Assembly (NCBI RefSeq): GCF_900110415.1
Contig: NZ_FODR01000001.1
Location: forward strand, 62,001 to 126,000
From: Mucilaginibacter sp. OK283
GTDB taxonomy: Bacteria > Bacteroidota > Bacteroidia > Sphingobacteriales > Sphingobacteriaceae
Length of the DNA stretch: 64,000 nt
Reading direction: 5' to 3'
The position numbers and the translations under genes are program-made. Position 1 is the stretch's first letter; every line of letters starts with the position of its first letter. The notes under the pieces were generated by a model that did not search any database, was not told the origin of the DNA, and saw only the letters and a list, made by a program, of their open reading frames with translations. Below, piece after piece: positions 40,772 through 48,389 of the stretch.

Positions 40772-41692
40772 TTAAGCCCTCGTATCATTCCCATTATAAA
40801 TGCTCAAATAGCTTTCATAGCGTGATAGTTCAATATCGCTCTCTTCCAAAGCTTCCAGCACAGCGCAGCCGGGTTCATTAATATGGCGGCAATTGTTAAA
40901 GCGGCATTGGTTCATGCGGGAACGCATCTCCGGGAAAAAGTGACTTAGTTCGTTTTTTTCTATGTCGATAACACCTAATTCGCGGATGCCGGGGGTGTCG
41001 ATAATAAAGCCGCCCTGGGGCAGTTCAAACATTTCGGCAAAAGTGGTGGTGTGCATGCCTTTGTCGCTCCACTCAGATACCATGTGGGTACGCAGGTCAA
41101 GGTTGGGTAACAGGGCATTAATCAGGCTTGATTTACCTACGCCGGAGTGGCCCGAAAACAGGGTTACCTTATCTTTTAAAAGTTCCTGTACTTTGTCAAT
41201 GTTGGTGCCCTCCAATGCCGATACTTCAAAGCAGGGGTATCCAATTTTTTCGTAAACGGCTTTCAGGTCGGCAAGTATCTCAAGGCCTTCGTCGCTAAAC
41301 AAATCTACTTTGTTAAATATCAATCGGGCGGGGATATCATAAGCCTCGGCAGTAACCAAAAAACGGTCGATAAAACCCAATGAAGTGCGTGGCGAGGCCA
41401 AAGTAACAACCAATAAGGCCTGATCGAGGTTGGCAGCAATAATCTGGGCCTGCTTGCTCAGGTTAATAGCTTTGCGGATAATATAGTTTTTACGCTGGTG
41501 CAGTTTGGTAATTACCCCGCTTTCCTGATCGGGTTCCATTTCAAACTCCACTACATCGCCCACGGCCACGGGGTTGGTTGTGGTGATGCCTTGCATCCTG
41601 AATTTTCCTTTTATCCGGCAATCAATCCGTTGGCCATCGGGTGTTTGCACCTGGTACCAGCTTCCAGTTGATTTTATGAGTAATCCCTGCAT
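40772..41692 (-). CDS. rsgA: Ribosome small subunit GTPase
   Basis: A 306-residue circularly permuted GTPase acting in 30S subunit maturation. The order is OB domain, then G4 (FNKVD), G1 (GHSGVGKSSLINAL), G3 (DTPGIRELG), then the zinc knuckle with the Cys-His pattern CRFNNCRHINEPGCAV. This permuted order defines RsgA. A minus-strand -7 box TACTTTTG at 41706-41713 lies about 14 bases before the ATG at 41692. Confidence 0.97.
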   Translation of the reverse strand: MQGLLIKSTGSWYQVQTPDGQRIDCRIKGKFRMQGITTTNPVAVGDVVEFEMEPDQESGVITKLHQRKNYIIRKAINLSKQAQIIAANLDQALLVVTLASPRTSLGFIDRFLVTAEAYDIPARLIFNKVDLFSDEGLEILADLKAVYEKIGYPCFEVSALEGTNIDKVQELLKDKVTLFSGHSGVGKSSLINALLPNLDLRTHMVSEWSDKGMHTTTFAEMFELPQGGFIIDTPGIRELGVIDIEKNELSHFFPEMRSRMNQCRFNNCRHINEPGCAVLEALEESDIELSRYESYLSIYNGNDTRA

Positions 41693-41705
41693 AGTAATTA
41701 AGGTT

Positions 41706-41713
41706 CAAAAGTA
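41706..41713 (-). promoter_or_regulatory. -7 promoter box of rsgA
   Basis: Minus-strand TACTTTTG fits TAnnTTTG and lies 13 bases upstream of the rsgA start codon, giving a very short leader. No TTG at the -33 position was seen. Confidence 0.45.
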
Positions 41714-42105
41714 ACAAATACTATGCTTATATCACCATTAATGCCATAATGCTGCGGGGTAAATGCATCTAAATAGTTAACGGCGAAAAGCTGTTATTTA
41801 AGAATAAGCTTATGATGTGGGGAAATGAGTAATCAAGCGATACCTTGTTTTTGTTGCCCGATCCTGGTTAAATGACAGAGGTACCCAAGTGACTTGTATT
41901 GGCCAACACCAGGCACAAATATTTGGACGCGGCTAAATTGCGCAATCAGTTTAGTGTTAACCATGGTAAAATATAAAACATTGATTGTCAACCGCTTGTA
42001 AGTATTTTACCTGAAATATGTTAAGTTATGTTAACCCAATTAAATGCGTTTGTCCTGCATAATGCTGTTAATGAGGCATGAGTTTTTAAAAAAGTAAAAT
42101 AAAGC
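41714..42105. other. Intergenic region between rsgA and the thr leader
   Basis: About 390 bases between divergent genes. Nothing beyond the two promoter regions at its ends was recognised. Short reading frames here are not preserved in length or composition. The right part near 42085-42105 is AT-rich and runs into the thr promoter. Confidence 0.5.
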
Positions 42106-42136
42106 TTGCTTATTATAAAAATATCTATTTACTTTG
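42106..42136 (+). promoter_or_regulatory. Promoter of the thr operon
   Basis: TTG at 42106-42108 and TTACTTTG at 42129-42136 are 20 bases apart. The Bacteroidota consensus is TTG, about 19 bases, TAnnTTTG; one consensus base differs (T for A at position 2). The predicted start of transcription is near 42142, about nine bases before the leader peptide ATG. Confidence 0.7.
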
Positions 42137-42150
42137 TCGACATTATAAGT

Positions 42151-42216
42151 ATGACAATTAACAACACCATTATTACAACAATTATTACCACCGGCATAAA
42201 ACTCGGAGGAAGATAA
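42151..42216 (+). CDS. thrL: Threonine operon leader peptide
   Basis: A 21-codon frame beginning MTINNTIITTIITTG. Twelve of its first 14 residues after Met are Thr, Ile or Asn: six Thr and six Ile codons in all before the Gly. This is the composition of a thr attenuator, because the ribosome stalls when charged Thr or Ile tRNA is scarce. The frame ends in TAA at 42214. Its last codons (Gly-Gly-Arg) form the antiterminator strand GGAGGAAG (42205-42212). The terminator hairpin follows at 42254-42286 and then thrA. Confidence 0.88.
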   Translation: MTINNTIITTIITTGIKLGGR

Positions 42217-42286
42217 TCGTATGGTGTAAAACATAAACAAAAGAAACCAAATGAAGCCTTCCTCCAAAAACGAGGAAGGCTTTTTT
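42205..42286 (+). terminator. thr attenuator: antiterminator strand and terminator hairpin
   Basis: The terminator stem pairs AAGCCTTCCTC (42254-42264) with GAGGAAGGCTT (42272-42282) around a 7-base loop and is followed by TTTTTT (42281-42286). Upstream, GGAGGAAG at 42205-42212 is perfectly complementary to CTTCCTCC at 42258-42265, which is the left arm of that terminator. A ribosome stalled in the Thr/Ile codons leaves GGAGGAAG free and allows the antiterminator to form. A ribosome that reaches the stop codon covers it and allows termination. This is the classical attenuation layout. Confidence 0.88.
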
Positions 42287-42312
42287 ATTATTTATATTGC
42301 TAAAAACACACA

Positions 42313-44763
42313 ATGAAAGTTTTAAAATTCGGCGGCACATCCGTAGGTTCCGCCGCAAGTATCCAAACGCTTTTAAACATATTAAAAGGCGAAGTAAAAA
42401 ATGAAGTTAAGCCGGTTGTTGTATTATCGGCGATGGGCGGGGTAACCAACCTGCTGGCCTCGATGGCCGAAGATGCCGCCAATGGTAAAGAGTTTACCGC
42501 TCAACTGGCCGAACTGGAAAGACGTCACTTTGATGTAGTAAAAACACTGCTCGATGTGCAAAACCAAAACCCGGCCTTCACCCGCTTAAAAATTCACTTT
42601 AACCAGTTAGAGGAATTACTGCAGGGCGTACTAACCCTGCGCGAGCTTACCCCCAAAACCCGCGACCAGGTGCTTAGCTTTGGCGAACGCTGCTCGACCA
42701 TTATGGTGAGTAAAATTGCCGCCCAGCATTTTAAAGATGTATTGTATGTTGATGCTGCAGATGTAATTAAAACCGACAGCGCTTTTGGCAATGCCAAGGT
42801 AAATACAGAGCTGACAGAGCTGCTTATTAAAACGTTACACCAGGAAAATAAAGATAAAATATTGTTTGTTACCGGTTTTATTGCAGGCAACGATGCCGGC
42901 CAAACAACCACATTAGGCCGCGGCGGCTCTGATTACACAGCTGCTATTTTCGGCGCGGCGCTTAACGCCAAAGAGATCCAGATATGGACGGATGTAAACG
43001 GTATGATGACCGCTGATCCGCGCATGGTTAAAAAAGCATTTTCATTAACCGAGCTTACCTATACCGAAGCCATGGAGCTTTCTTACTTCGGTGCCAAAGT
43101 GATCTATCCGCCAACTATGATCCCCGCTTTCCTGAAAAAGATACCTATTGTTATCAAAAACACTTTCGAGCCGGAATTTGAAGGTACCGTGATCCGTCAT
43201 GATTGTAAGGCGTCAAGCCTGCCTATCAAGGGCATTTCGTCTATAAACAATATCAGTATCCTTAATTTAGAGGGTAGCGGCATGGTTGGTAAATCGGGTT
43301 TTAGCGGTCGTTTATTCTCGTTGTTGGCCCGGGAGCAAATCAATATCATCTTGATTACCCAATCGTCGTCAGAGCACAGTATCACCTTTGCGGTACAACC
43401 ACAGGATACCGAAAAGGCCAAACAACTGATAGAACAGGAGTTTGAACTGGAGCTGCTGGCCAAAAAGCTGGAACACCTGGTTATCGAAAAAAATCTGGCC
43501 ATACTGGCTGTTGTGGGCGAAAATATGAAACAGACGCCGGGCATGTCGGGTAAGTTGTTCCATGCACTGGGTCGTAACGGAGTTAACGTGAGGGCTATAG
43601 CTCAGGGTTCGTCAGAGTACAATATCTCGGTAATCATTTCGGCCCAGGATCTTTCAAAGGCACTAAACGCAGTGCATGATGCTTTCTTTGTACAACTAAC
43701 CAAAACGCTTCATGCTTTCTGTTTAGGTACAGGCAACATTGGTAAAACCTTGTTTGCCCAGCTAAATGCCCATACCGATTATCTGAAAGATAATAACGGC
43801 ATCCAGGTAAAAGTTGCCGGCATCAGCAATACCCGTAAAATGACTTTTAACAGCGATGGTATCTCTTTAGATACCTGGCAAAATGACATAGAGGCATCAC
43901 CATACAGCGCCGATTTGAAAGAGTTTATTGCCAGGATGAAGGCCATGAACCTGCCCAACTGTGTGTTTATTGACAATACCGCCAGTCCTAAGCCAATTGA
44001 GTTTTACGAGGATGTTTTTAAAGCCAATATCTCGGTAATTACCTGTAATAAAATAGGTAACTCGGGCAGTTACGAGCAATACCGTACTTTTAAAGATACC
44101 GCCCGCCGCCATGGGGTCGATTTCTTTTACGAAACCAACGTAGGTGCAGGCCTGCCTATCATCAACACACTAAAAAACCTGATGAACAGCGGCGATAGGG
44201 TACAACGTATTGAAGCTATTTTATCAGGAACCATATCGTTCATCTTTAATAACTTTAAGGGCGATGCCAACTTTCACGATGTGGTGAAAGAGGCACAGGA
44301 AAAAGGATATACCGAACCAGATCCGCGCGACGATTTGAGCGGGAAGGATTTTATGCGCAAAATGCTCATCCTTGCCCGCGATGCAGGTTATGCGATGGAA
44401 GAAGCCGACGTTGATATTGAAAGCGTATTGCCGAAAGCCAGCCTTGAAGCAAAATCGGTAGATGATTTTTATGCTACCCTTAAAACAGAAGACGCCCACT
44501 TTGCAAAACTTAAAGAACAGGCCGAAAAAGACGGTAAAGTACTGCGCTACATTGGCAAGCTGGAAAATGGTAAAGTAACCATCACCCTGCAAATGGTTGA
44601 TGAAAACCATCCGTTTTACATGTTATCGGGCAGCGATAATATCATATCGTTTACTACCGATAGGTACAAAGAACGCCCGCTGGTAGTAAAAGGCCCCGGA
44701 GCAGGCGCAGAAGTAACCGCTGCAGGTGTATTTGCTGATTTGATAAATTTGGGAGCGAATTAA
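42313..44763 (+). CDS. thrA: Bifunctional aspartokinase/homoserine dehydrogenase
   Basis: An 816-residue fusion, close to the length of E. coli ThrA. The aspartokinase domain (1-290) opens with KFGGTSVGSAAS. Two ACT regions follow (about 310-470; GFSGRLFSLL, GVNVRAIAQGSSEYNISVI), where threonine would bind. The dehydrogenase domain (about 475-816) begins with CLGTGNIGKTLFAQL and holds the NADPH fold. It carries out the first and third steps of threonine synthesis from aspartate. It is the first structural gene after the attenuator. Feedback by threonine is expected from the ACT region but not shown here. Confidence 0.97.
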   Translation: MKVLKFGGTSVGSAASIQTLLNILKGEVKNEVKPVVVLSAMGGVTNLLASMAEDAANGKEFTAQLAELERRHFDVVKTLLDVQNQNPAFTRLKIHFNQLEELLQGVLTLRELTPKTRDQVLSFGERCSTIMVSKIAAQHFKDVLYVDAADVIKTDSAFGNAKVNTELTELLIKTLHQENKDKILFVTGFIAGNDAGQTTTLGRGGSDYTAAIFGAALNAKEIQIWTDVNGMMTADPRMVKKAFSLTELTYTEAMELSYFGAKVIYPPTMIPAFLKKIPIVIKNTFEPEFEGTVIRHDCKASSLPIKGISSINNISILNLEGSGMVGKSGFSGRLFSLLAREQINIILITQSSSEHSITFAVQPQDTEKAKQLIEQEFELELLAKKLEHLVIEKNLAILAVVGENMKQTPGMSGKLFHALGRNGVNVRAIAQGSSEYNISVIISAQDLSKALNAVHDAFFVQLTKTLHAFCLGTGNIGKTLFAQLNAHTDYLKDNNGIQVKVAGISNTRKMTFNSDGISLDTWQNDIEASPYSADLKEFIARMKAMNLPNCVFIDNTASPKPIEFYEDVFKANISVITCNKIGNSGSYEQYRTFKDTARRHGVDFFYETNVGAGLPIINTLKNLMNSGDRVQRIEAILSGTISFIFNNFKGDANFHDVVKEAQEKGYTEPDPRDDLSGKDFMRKMLILARDAGYAMEEADVDIESVLPKASLEAKSVDDFYATLKTEDAHFAKLKEQAEKDGKVLRYIGKLENGKVTITLQMVDENHPFYMLSGSDNIISFTTDRYKERPLVVKGPGAGAEVTAAGVFADLINLGAN

Positions 44764-44778
44764 AGCACAGTCCCTTAA

Positions 44779-44892
44779 GCCCCCTAACCCCCTGAAGGGG
44801 GAACTATAGTTTGATAAATTTATATGGAAGATAATAAGACATTCGAAACAACTAAACCCTCTTTGGCTCCCCCTTCAGGGGGCGGGGGGGGC
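44779..44892. repeat. Palindromic element spanning the thrA-thrB gap and thrB start
   Basis: The left arm (44779-44804) is base-for-base the same as the left arm of the element at 34615. The right arm (about 44867-44892) is its inverted counterpart with CCCCCTTCAGGGGG, inside thrB, where it encodes PPSGGGGG. The thrB ATG at 44824 lies in the loop between the arms. The last bases beyond the right arm (ACACGTTT...GCC) are shared with the comB locus as well. Confidence 0.88.
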
Positions 44893-45813
44893 GTACACGT
44901 TTTTGCCCCGGCAACGGTTGCCAACGTAGTTTGCGGCTTTGATGTGCTGGGCTTTGCCGTTAACGAGCCCGGTGACGAAGTGATTATGCGGATGACCAAT
45001 AAGCCAGGCATCACTATAAGCAAAATTACCGGCGATGACGGTAGGTTGCCGATGAATCCTGCAAAAAACACAGTGAGTGTGAGCGTTCAGCATTATTTGC
45101 AAAGCGTTGGCCGTACCGATGTTGGATTGGATATTGAACTGCATAAAAAAATGCCGATAGGTAGCGGCTTGGGTTCAAGCTCGGCCAGTACGGTTGCCGG
45201 TTTGTTTGCTATTAAAACCTTGTTAGGCGATGATAGCGATCCTGCAAAATTGCTGCCATTCGCTATGAAGGGCGAAGAGATGGCTTGCGGCCATGGCCAT
45301 GCAGATAATGTTGCCCCGGCATTGTTGGGCGGTTTTGTACTTATCCGCAGTTACGAACCTTTGGATGTAGTGCGTTTGCCGCATCCGGCAGGCTTGTGGT
45401 GTGCCATTGTGTTCCCTGATGTAGATGTACCAACAAGAGAAGCCCGCCAGATAATCCGCAAAAATATCCAGATGAAAGATGCCGTAACCCAATGGGGTAA
45501 TATTGCAGGGCTGGTAAGCGGCTTGTTTATGAATGATATTGACCTGATGGGCCGCAGTATGAAGGATGTATTGGTTGAACCGGTACGTTCCATGCTGATA
45601 CCTGATTTTTATAAAATGCGCGAAATGGCGATGGAATTAGGCGCGGTGAGCTTTGGTATCTCCGGCTCTGGCCCCTCTGTTTTTGCCTTCACAAAAGATG
45701 AGGATACAGCGCATCGGATAACCCAAAAACTACAAAAACATTTAACCGGTTTAAAAATAGGCTCTAATGGCTACGTATCAACTATAAATGATGCCGGGCC
45801 GAGGGTTCTTTAA
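44824..45813 (+). CDS. thrB: Homoserine kinase
   Basis: A 329-residue GHMP kinase that makes phosphohomoserine. The ATP-binding loop is MPIGSGLGSSSAS near residue 112, and the C-terminal motif is GISGSGPSVFAF near 279. The family normally begins near HVFAPATVANVVCGFD; here 24 extra residues precede it, including PPSGGGGG encoded by a palindromic repeat arm. The start is ATG at 44824. It follows thrA after 60 bases and precedes thrC across a second, unrelated palindrome. Confidence 0.95.
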   Translation: MEDNKTFETTKPSLAPPSGGGGGVHVFAPATVANVVCGFDVLGFAVNEPGDEVIMRMTNKPGITISKITGDDGRLPMNPAKNTVSVSVQHYLQSVGRTDVGLDIELHKKMPIGSGLGSSSASTVAGLFAIKTLLGDDSDPAKLLPFAMKGEEMACGHGHADNVAPALLGGFVLIRSYEPLDVVRLPHPAGLWCAIVFPDVDVPTREARQIIRKNIQMKDAVTQWGNIAGLVSGLFMNDIDLMGRSMKDVLVEPVRSMLIPDFYKMREMAMELGAVSFGISGSGPSVFAFTKDEDTAHRITQKLQKHLTGLKIGSNGYVSTINDAGPRVL

Positions 45814-45846
45814 GTCAAAAGTAAAAATTCAAAAGTCAAAAACTCA

Positions 45847-45947
45847 CCCGTCATTGCGAGGTACGAAGCAATCCCCGAGATGTCGGGCGAATAAGCTTGG
45901 TATACAGCCAGTCCTAAAGAGATTGCTTCGTACCTCGCAATGACGGG
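45847..45947. repeat. Perfect 27-base inverted repeat (CGTCATTGCGAGG type)
   Basis: Left arm 45847-45873 and right arm 45921-45947 are perfect inverted 27-base copies around a 47-base centre. The sequence CGTCATTGCGAGG and GAAGCAATC is a short mobile repeat that I recall from many bacterial genomes. It sits in the thr operon between thrB and thrC. It creates an ATG at 45940 in frame with thrC that is a false start. Confidence 0.9.
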
Positions 45948-45993
45948 AGAAAAAAACAAATCCGAAATCGAACATCCGAATTCCCAAATCAAA

Positions 45994-47304
45994 ATGAAAC
46001 TCTACAGTACCAATAATATTCAATCAGAAGTATCTTTTAAAGATGCAGTTTTTAACAGTATGCCGCAGGATAAAGGTTTATACATGCCCATTAGCATCCC
46101 GCGTTTGAGCGACGATTTTATCAATAACCTGGATAAGTATACCCTGCCCGAAATTGCTTTTGAAGTAGCTAAAAACCTTTTAGGCGATGCGATGCCGGCT
46201 GATGATTTGAAAGCTTTGATAGATGACGCTATAAACTTTGATGCGCCGGTTGTAAAGCTGGATGATAACGTACACGTGCTGGAACTTTTCCACGGGCCAT
46301 CACTGGCCTTTAAAGATTTTGGCGCCCGCTTCATGAGCCGTGTAATGAGCTACTTTTTAGAGGAAGGCGAAAAACAGCTGGATGTATTAGTTGCAACAAG
46401 CGGCGATACCGGCGGTGCCGTTGCCCTGGGCTTTTTAGGCGTTCCAAATACAAGGGTTACTATTCTTTATCCCAAGGGCAAAGTAAGCGGTGTGCAGGAA
46501 CAACAATTAACCACAAACGGACAAAATATTCGCGCCCTTGAAGTTGATGGTACGTTTGATGATTGCCAGGCTTTGGTTAAACAAGCGTTTACCGATGCCG
46601 AACTGAACGAAAAATTCCGCCTGACATCGGCCAACTCTATTAACATTGCCCGTTTGGTACCGCAAACCTTTTACTACTTTAACGCTTACGCGCAGTTGCT
46701 AAGGCAGGGTGTTAAAAAAGTAATCTTCTCGGTACCCAGTGGAAACTTTGGCAATATCGGTGCCGGTTTGTTAGCCTGGAAAATGGGCTTACCTGTTGAA
46801 AAGTTTATTGCAGCTACAAACGCTAATGATACCGTCCCCGAATTTTTAAAAACAGGCATTTATCAGCCAAAACCATCGGTGGCAACCTTGTCAAATGCCA
46901 TGGACGTGGGCAACCCAAGCAATTGGGTGCGCATTGCCGATCTGTTTAAAACAGATATGGATGAGCTGAAGAAATTGGTGATTGGCTTCACTTACAACGA
47001 TGAGGAAACCATAAAAGCCATCAATTGGGTATTTGATACTTATAATTATGTGGTTTGTCCGCATACCGCTATTGCCTGGCAGGCCTTGACAGATTATCAG
47101 CATGATCACGCCAGTGCAGATACCGCAGGCGTATTTTTATCAACCGCTCACCCATGCAAATTTCCAGATGTTTTTAGCGATGAAATAGCTGCTAAAATTG
47201 ATGTGCCGGCGCAGGTAAAAGAACTGCAATCTAAAACAAAATTGGCTATATCTATTAGCAAGGATTTTGAAGACTTTAAAGGCTATTTGCTGAACGCTAA
47301 ATAA
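45994..47304 (+). CDS. thrC: Threonine synthase
   Basis: About 436 residues; it converts phosphohomoserine to threonine using PLP. The PLP-lysine is in GPSLAFKDFGARF near residue 107, and the Ser/Gly-rich phosphate loop reads ATSGDTGGAVALG. ATG at 45994 (MKLYSTNNIQSEVSF) is the family start. The in-frame ATG at 45940 falls in the palindromic repeat and would add 18 residues of repeat translation. It is the last gene of the thr operon, and a hairpin follows. Confidence 0.96.
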   Translation: MKLYSTNNIQSEVSFKDAVFNSMPQDKGLYMPISIPRLSDDFINNLDKYTLPEIAFEVAKNLLGDAMPADDLKALIDDAINFDAPVVKLDDNVHVLELFHGPSLAFKDFGARFMSRVMSYFLEEGEKQLDVLVATSGDTGGAVALGFLGVPNTRVTILYPKGKVSGVQEQQLTTNGQNIRALEVDGTFDDCQALVKQAFTDAELNEKFRLTSANSINIARLVPQTFYYFNAYAQLLRQGVKKVIFSVPSGNFGNIGAGLLAWKMGLPVEKFIAATNANDTVPEFLKTGIYQPKPSVATLSNAMDVGNPSNWVRIADLFKTDMDELKKLVIGFTYNDEETIKAINWVFDTYNYVVCPHTAIAWQALTDYQHDHASADTAGVFLSTAHPCKFPDVFSDEIAAKIDVPAQVKELQSKTKLAISISKDFEDFKGYLLNAK

Positions 47305-47313
47305 TAAGCGCTT

Positions 47314-47350
47314 AGACTTCCGATGCTATAAACTTCGGAAGTCTTGTTAT
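47314..47350 (+). terminator. Terminator of the thr operon
   Basis: AGACTTCCGA (47314-47323) pairs with TCGGAAGTCT (47335-47344) over a perfect 10-base stem and 11-base loop, followed by TGTTATT. It lies 10 bases after the thrC stop and before the next promoter. The T-run is interrupted, so termination may be partial. Confidence 0.65.
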
Positions 47351-47377
47351 TCATTCGTCAATTTTACTATTCGTAGT

Positions 47378-47385
47378 TATATTTG
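47378..47385 (+). promoter_or_regulatory. -7 promoter box of the lipoprotein-HAD pair
   Basis: TATATTTG matches TAnnTTTG. Transcription would begin near 47391, which puts the GTG at 47390 outside the message and makes the ATG at 47405 the right start. No -33 TTG at the expected spacing. Confidence 0.5.
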
Positions 47386-47404
47386 ATCTGTGAAAAATAC
47401 TTCA

Positions 47405-47761
47405 ATGCGCAACAAAAAAAACATCATTCTTTTTTGTTTGATTACGCTGTCGTTTGCGGCCTGTAAAAGTCATTCTAAATTTAACCGGGACGACTGGAAC
47501 GACGGCGATGGCCTTACATTTAGCTACCGCGATGGTATGGTTGACGATTTACTGCAAAATTACAAACTCAAAGGGTTAAAATACCAGGAGGTGATCCACC
47601 TGTTGCACCGCCCGCAGCAAAGCAATAAAAGCCAGATGATTTACGAAATTGAGGAACTAAGGAAGCCCGGAAAACCACACTATGTTAAACAGCTTGTCCT
47701 ATCCCTTAAAGATTCAGTGGTAACCGATGCAAAAATTTACGAGCATACTGATAAGAAATGA
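47405..47761 (+). CDS. Small lipoprotein, function unknown
   Basis: About 118 residues with a lipoprotein signal (ILFCLITLSFAAC, lipidation at that Cys). The mature part is polar and aspartate-rich at the start (FNRDDWNDGDG), and no known domain was recognised. It might be a periplasmic or outer-membrane accessory. ATG at 47405 is chosen because the nearest promoter box lies just upstream. Its stop overlaps the start of the HAD gene by four bases (ATGA), so the two are translated together. Confidence 0.72.
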   Translation: MRNKKNIILFCLITLSFAACKSHSKFNRDDWNDGDGLTFSYRDGMVDDLLQNYKLKGLKYQEVIHLLHRPQQSNKSQMIYEIEELRKPGKPHYVKQLVLSLKDSVVTDAKIYEHTDKK

Positions 47762-48363
47762 TCAACACCATCATATTCGACCTTGGCGCAGTTTTGATAG
47801 ACTGGAACCCGCACTACGTTTACAAAACCATATTTGATGACGAGCAGGAAATGCACGATTTTCTGGCCAATGTTTGTACTTCCGACTGGAACGAAGAACA
47901 GGATGCCGGCCGCTCGTTACAAGAGGGTACCGATTTGCTGGTAGCCCGGTTTCCGGAGCATGAGGCCAATATCAGGGCGTTTTATGGCCGGTGGATAGAA
48001 ATGCTGGGTGAACCTTTTCATGGCACCGTCGAGATTTTTAAACAGTTAAAGGAGAGTAATAAATATAAGATTTATGCGCTCACCAATTGGTCGGCAGAGA
48101 CATTTCCATTTGCACAGGCCCGGTTTGATTTTTTAAACTGGTTTGATGGGGTCGTAGTTTCGGGTACCGAAAAAATGCGTAAACCAACGCCGGAATTTTA
48201 CCAAATCCTGCTTAATCGTTACCATGTTAACCCCGCCGAAGCTGTATTTATTGACGACAATTACCGCAACGTTGTTGCCGCCGAAAAGATGGGCATAAAG
48301 TCCATTCATTTTAAATCAGCAGAAGAGTTATCGGAAGAGCTGAGGGCGATAGCGATTTTATAA
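47758..48363 (+). CDS. HAD-superfamily phosphatase
   Basis: A 201-residue HAD hydrolase of the YihX/YfnB type. Motif I is FDLGAVLIDW, in which the first Asp is present but the usual second Asp is replaced (D-L-G instead of D-x-D). Motif II is LTNWS, and motif III-IV is near KMRKPTPEFYQ and FIDDNYRN. The substrate is unknown; sugar or nucleotide phosphates are typical. The DLG in motif I is common in the YihX group, so the enzyme may still be active. It is coupled to the lipoprotein upstream. Confidence 0.88.
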   Translation: MINTIIFDLGAVLIDWNPHYVYKTIFDDEQEMHDFLANVCTSDWNEEQDAGRSLQEGTDLLVARFPEHEANIRAFYGRWIEMLGEPFHGTVEIFKQLKESNKYKIYALTNWSAETFPFAQARFDFLNWFDGVVVSGTEKMRKPTPEFYQILLNRYHVNPAEAVFIDDNYRNVVAAEKMGIKSIHFKSAEELSEELRAIAIL

Positions 48364-48389
48364 CATTAAAAAAACAGGCAGTAAATAAC

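Noticed and set aside
45940..45993. 18-residue N-terminal extension of threonine synthase
   Set aside because: Its ATG lies in the arm of an inverted repeat, and orthologues begin at MKLYST-like sequence.
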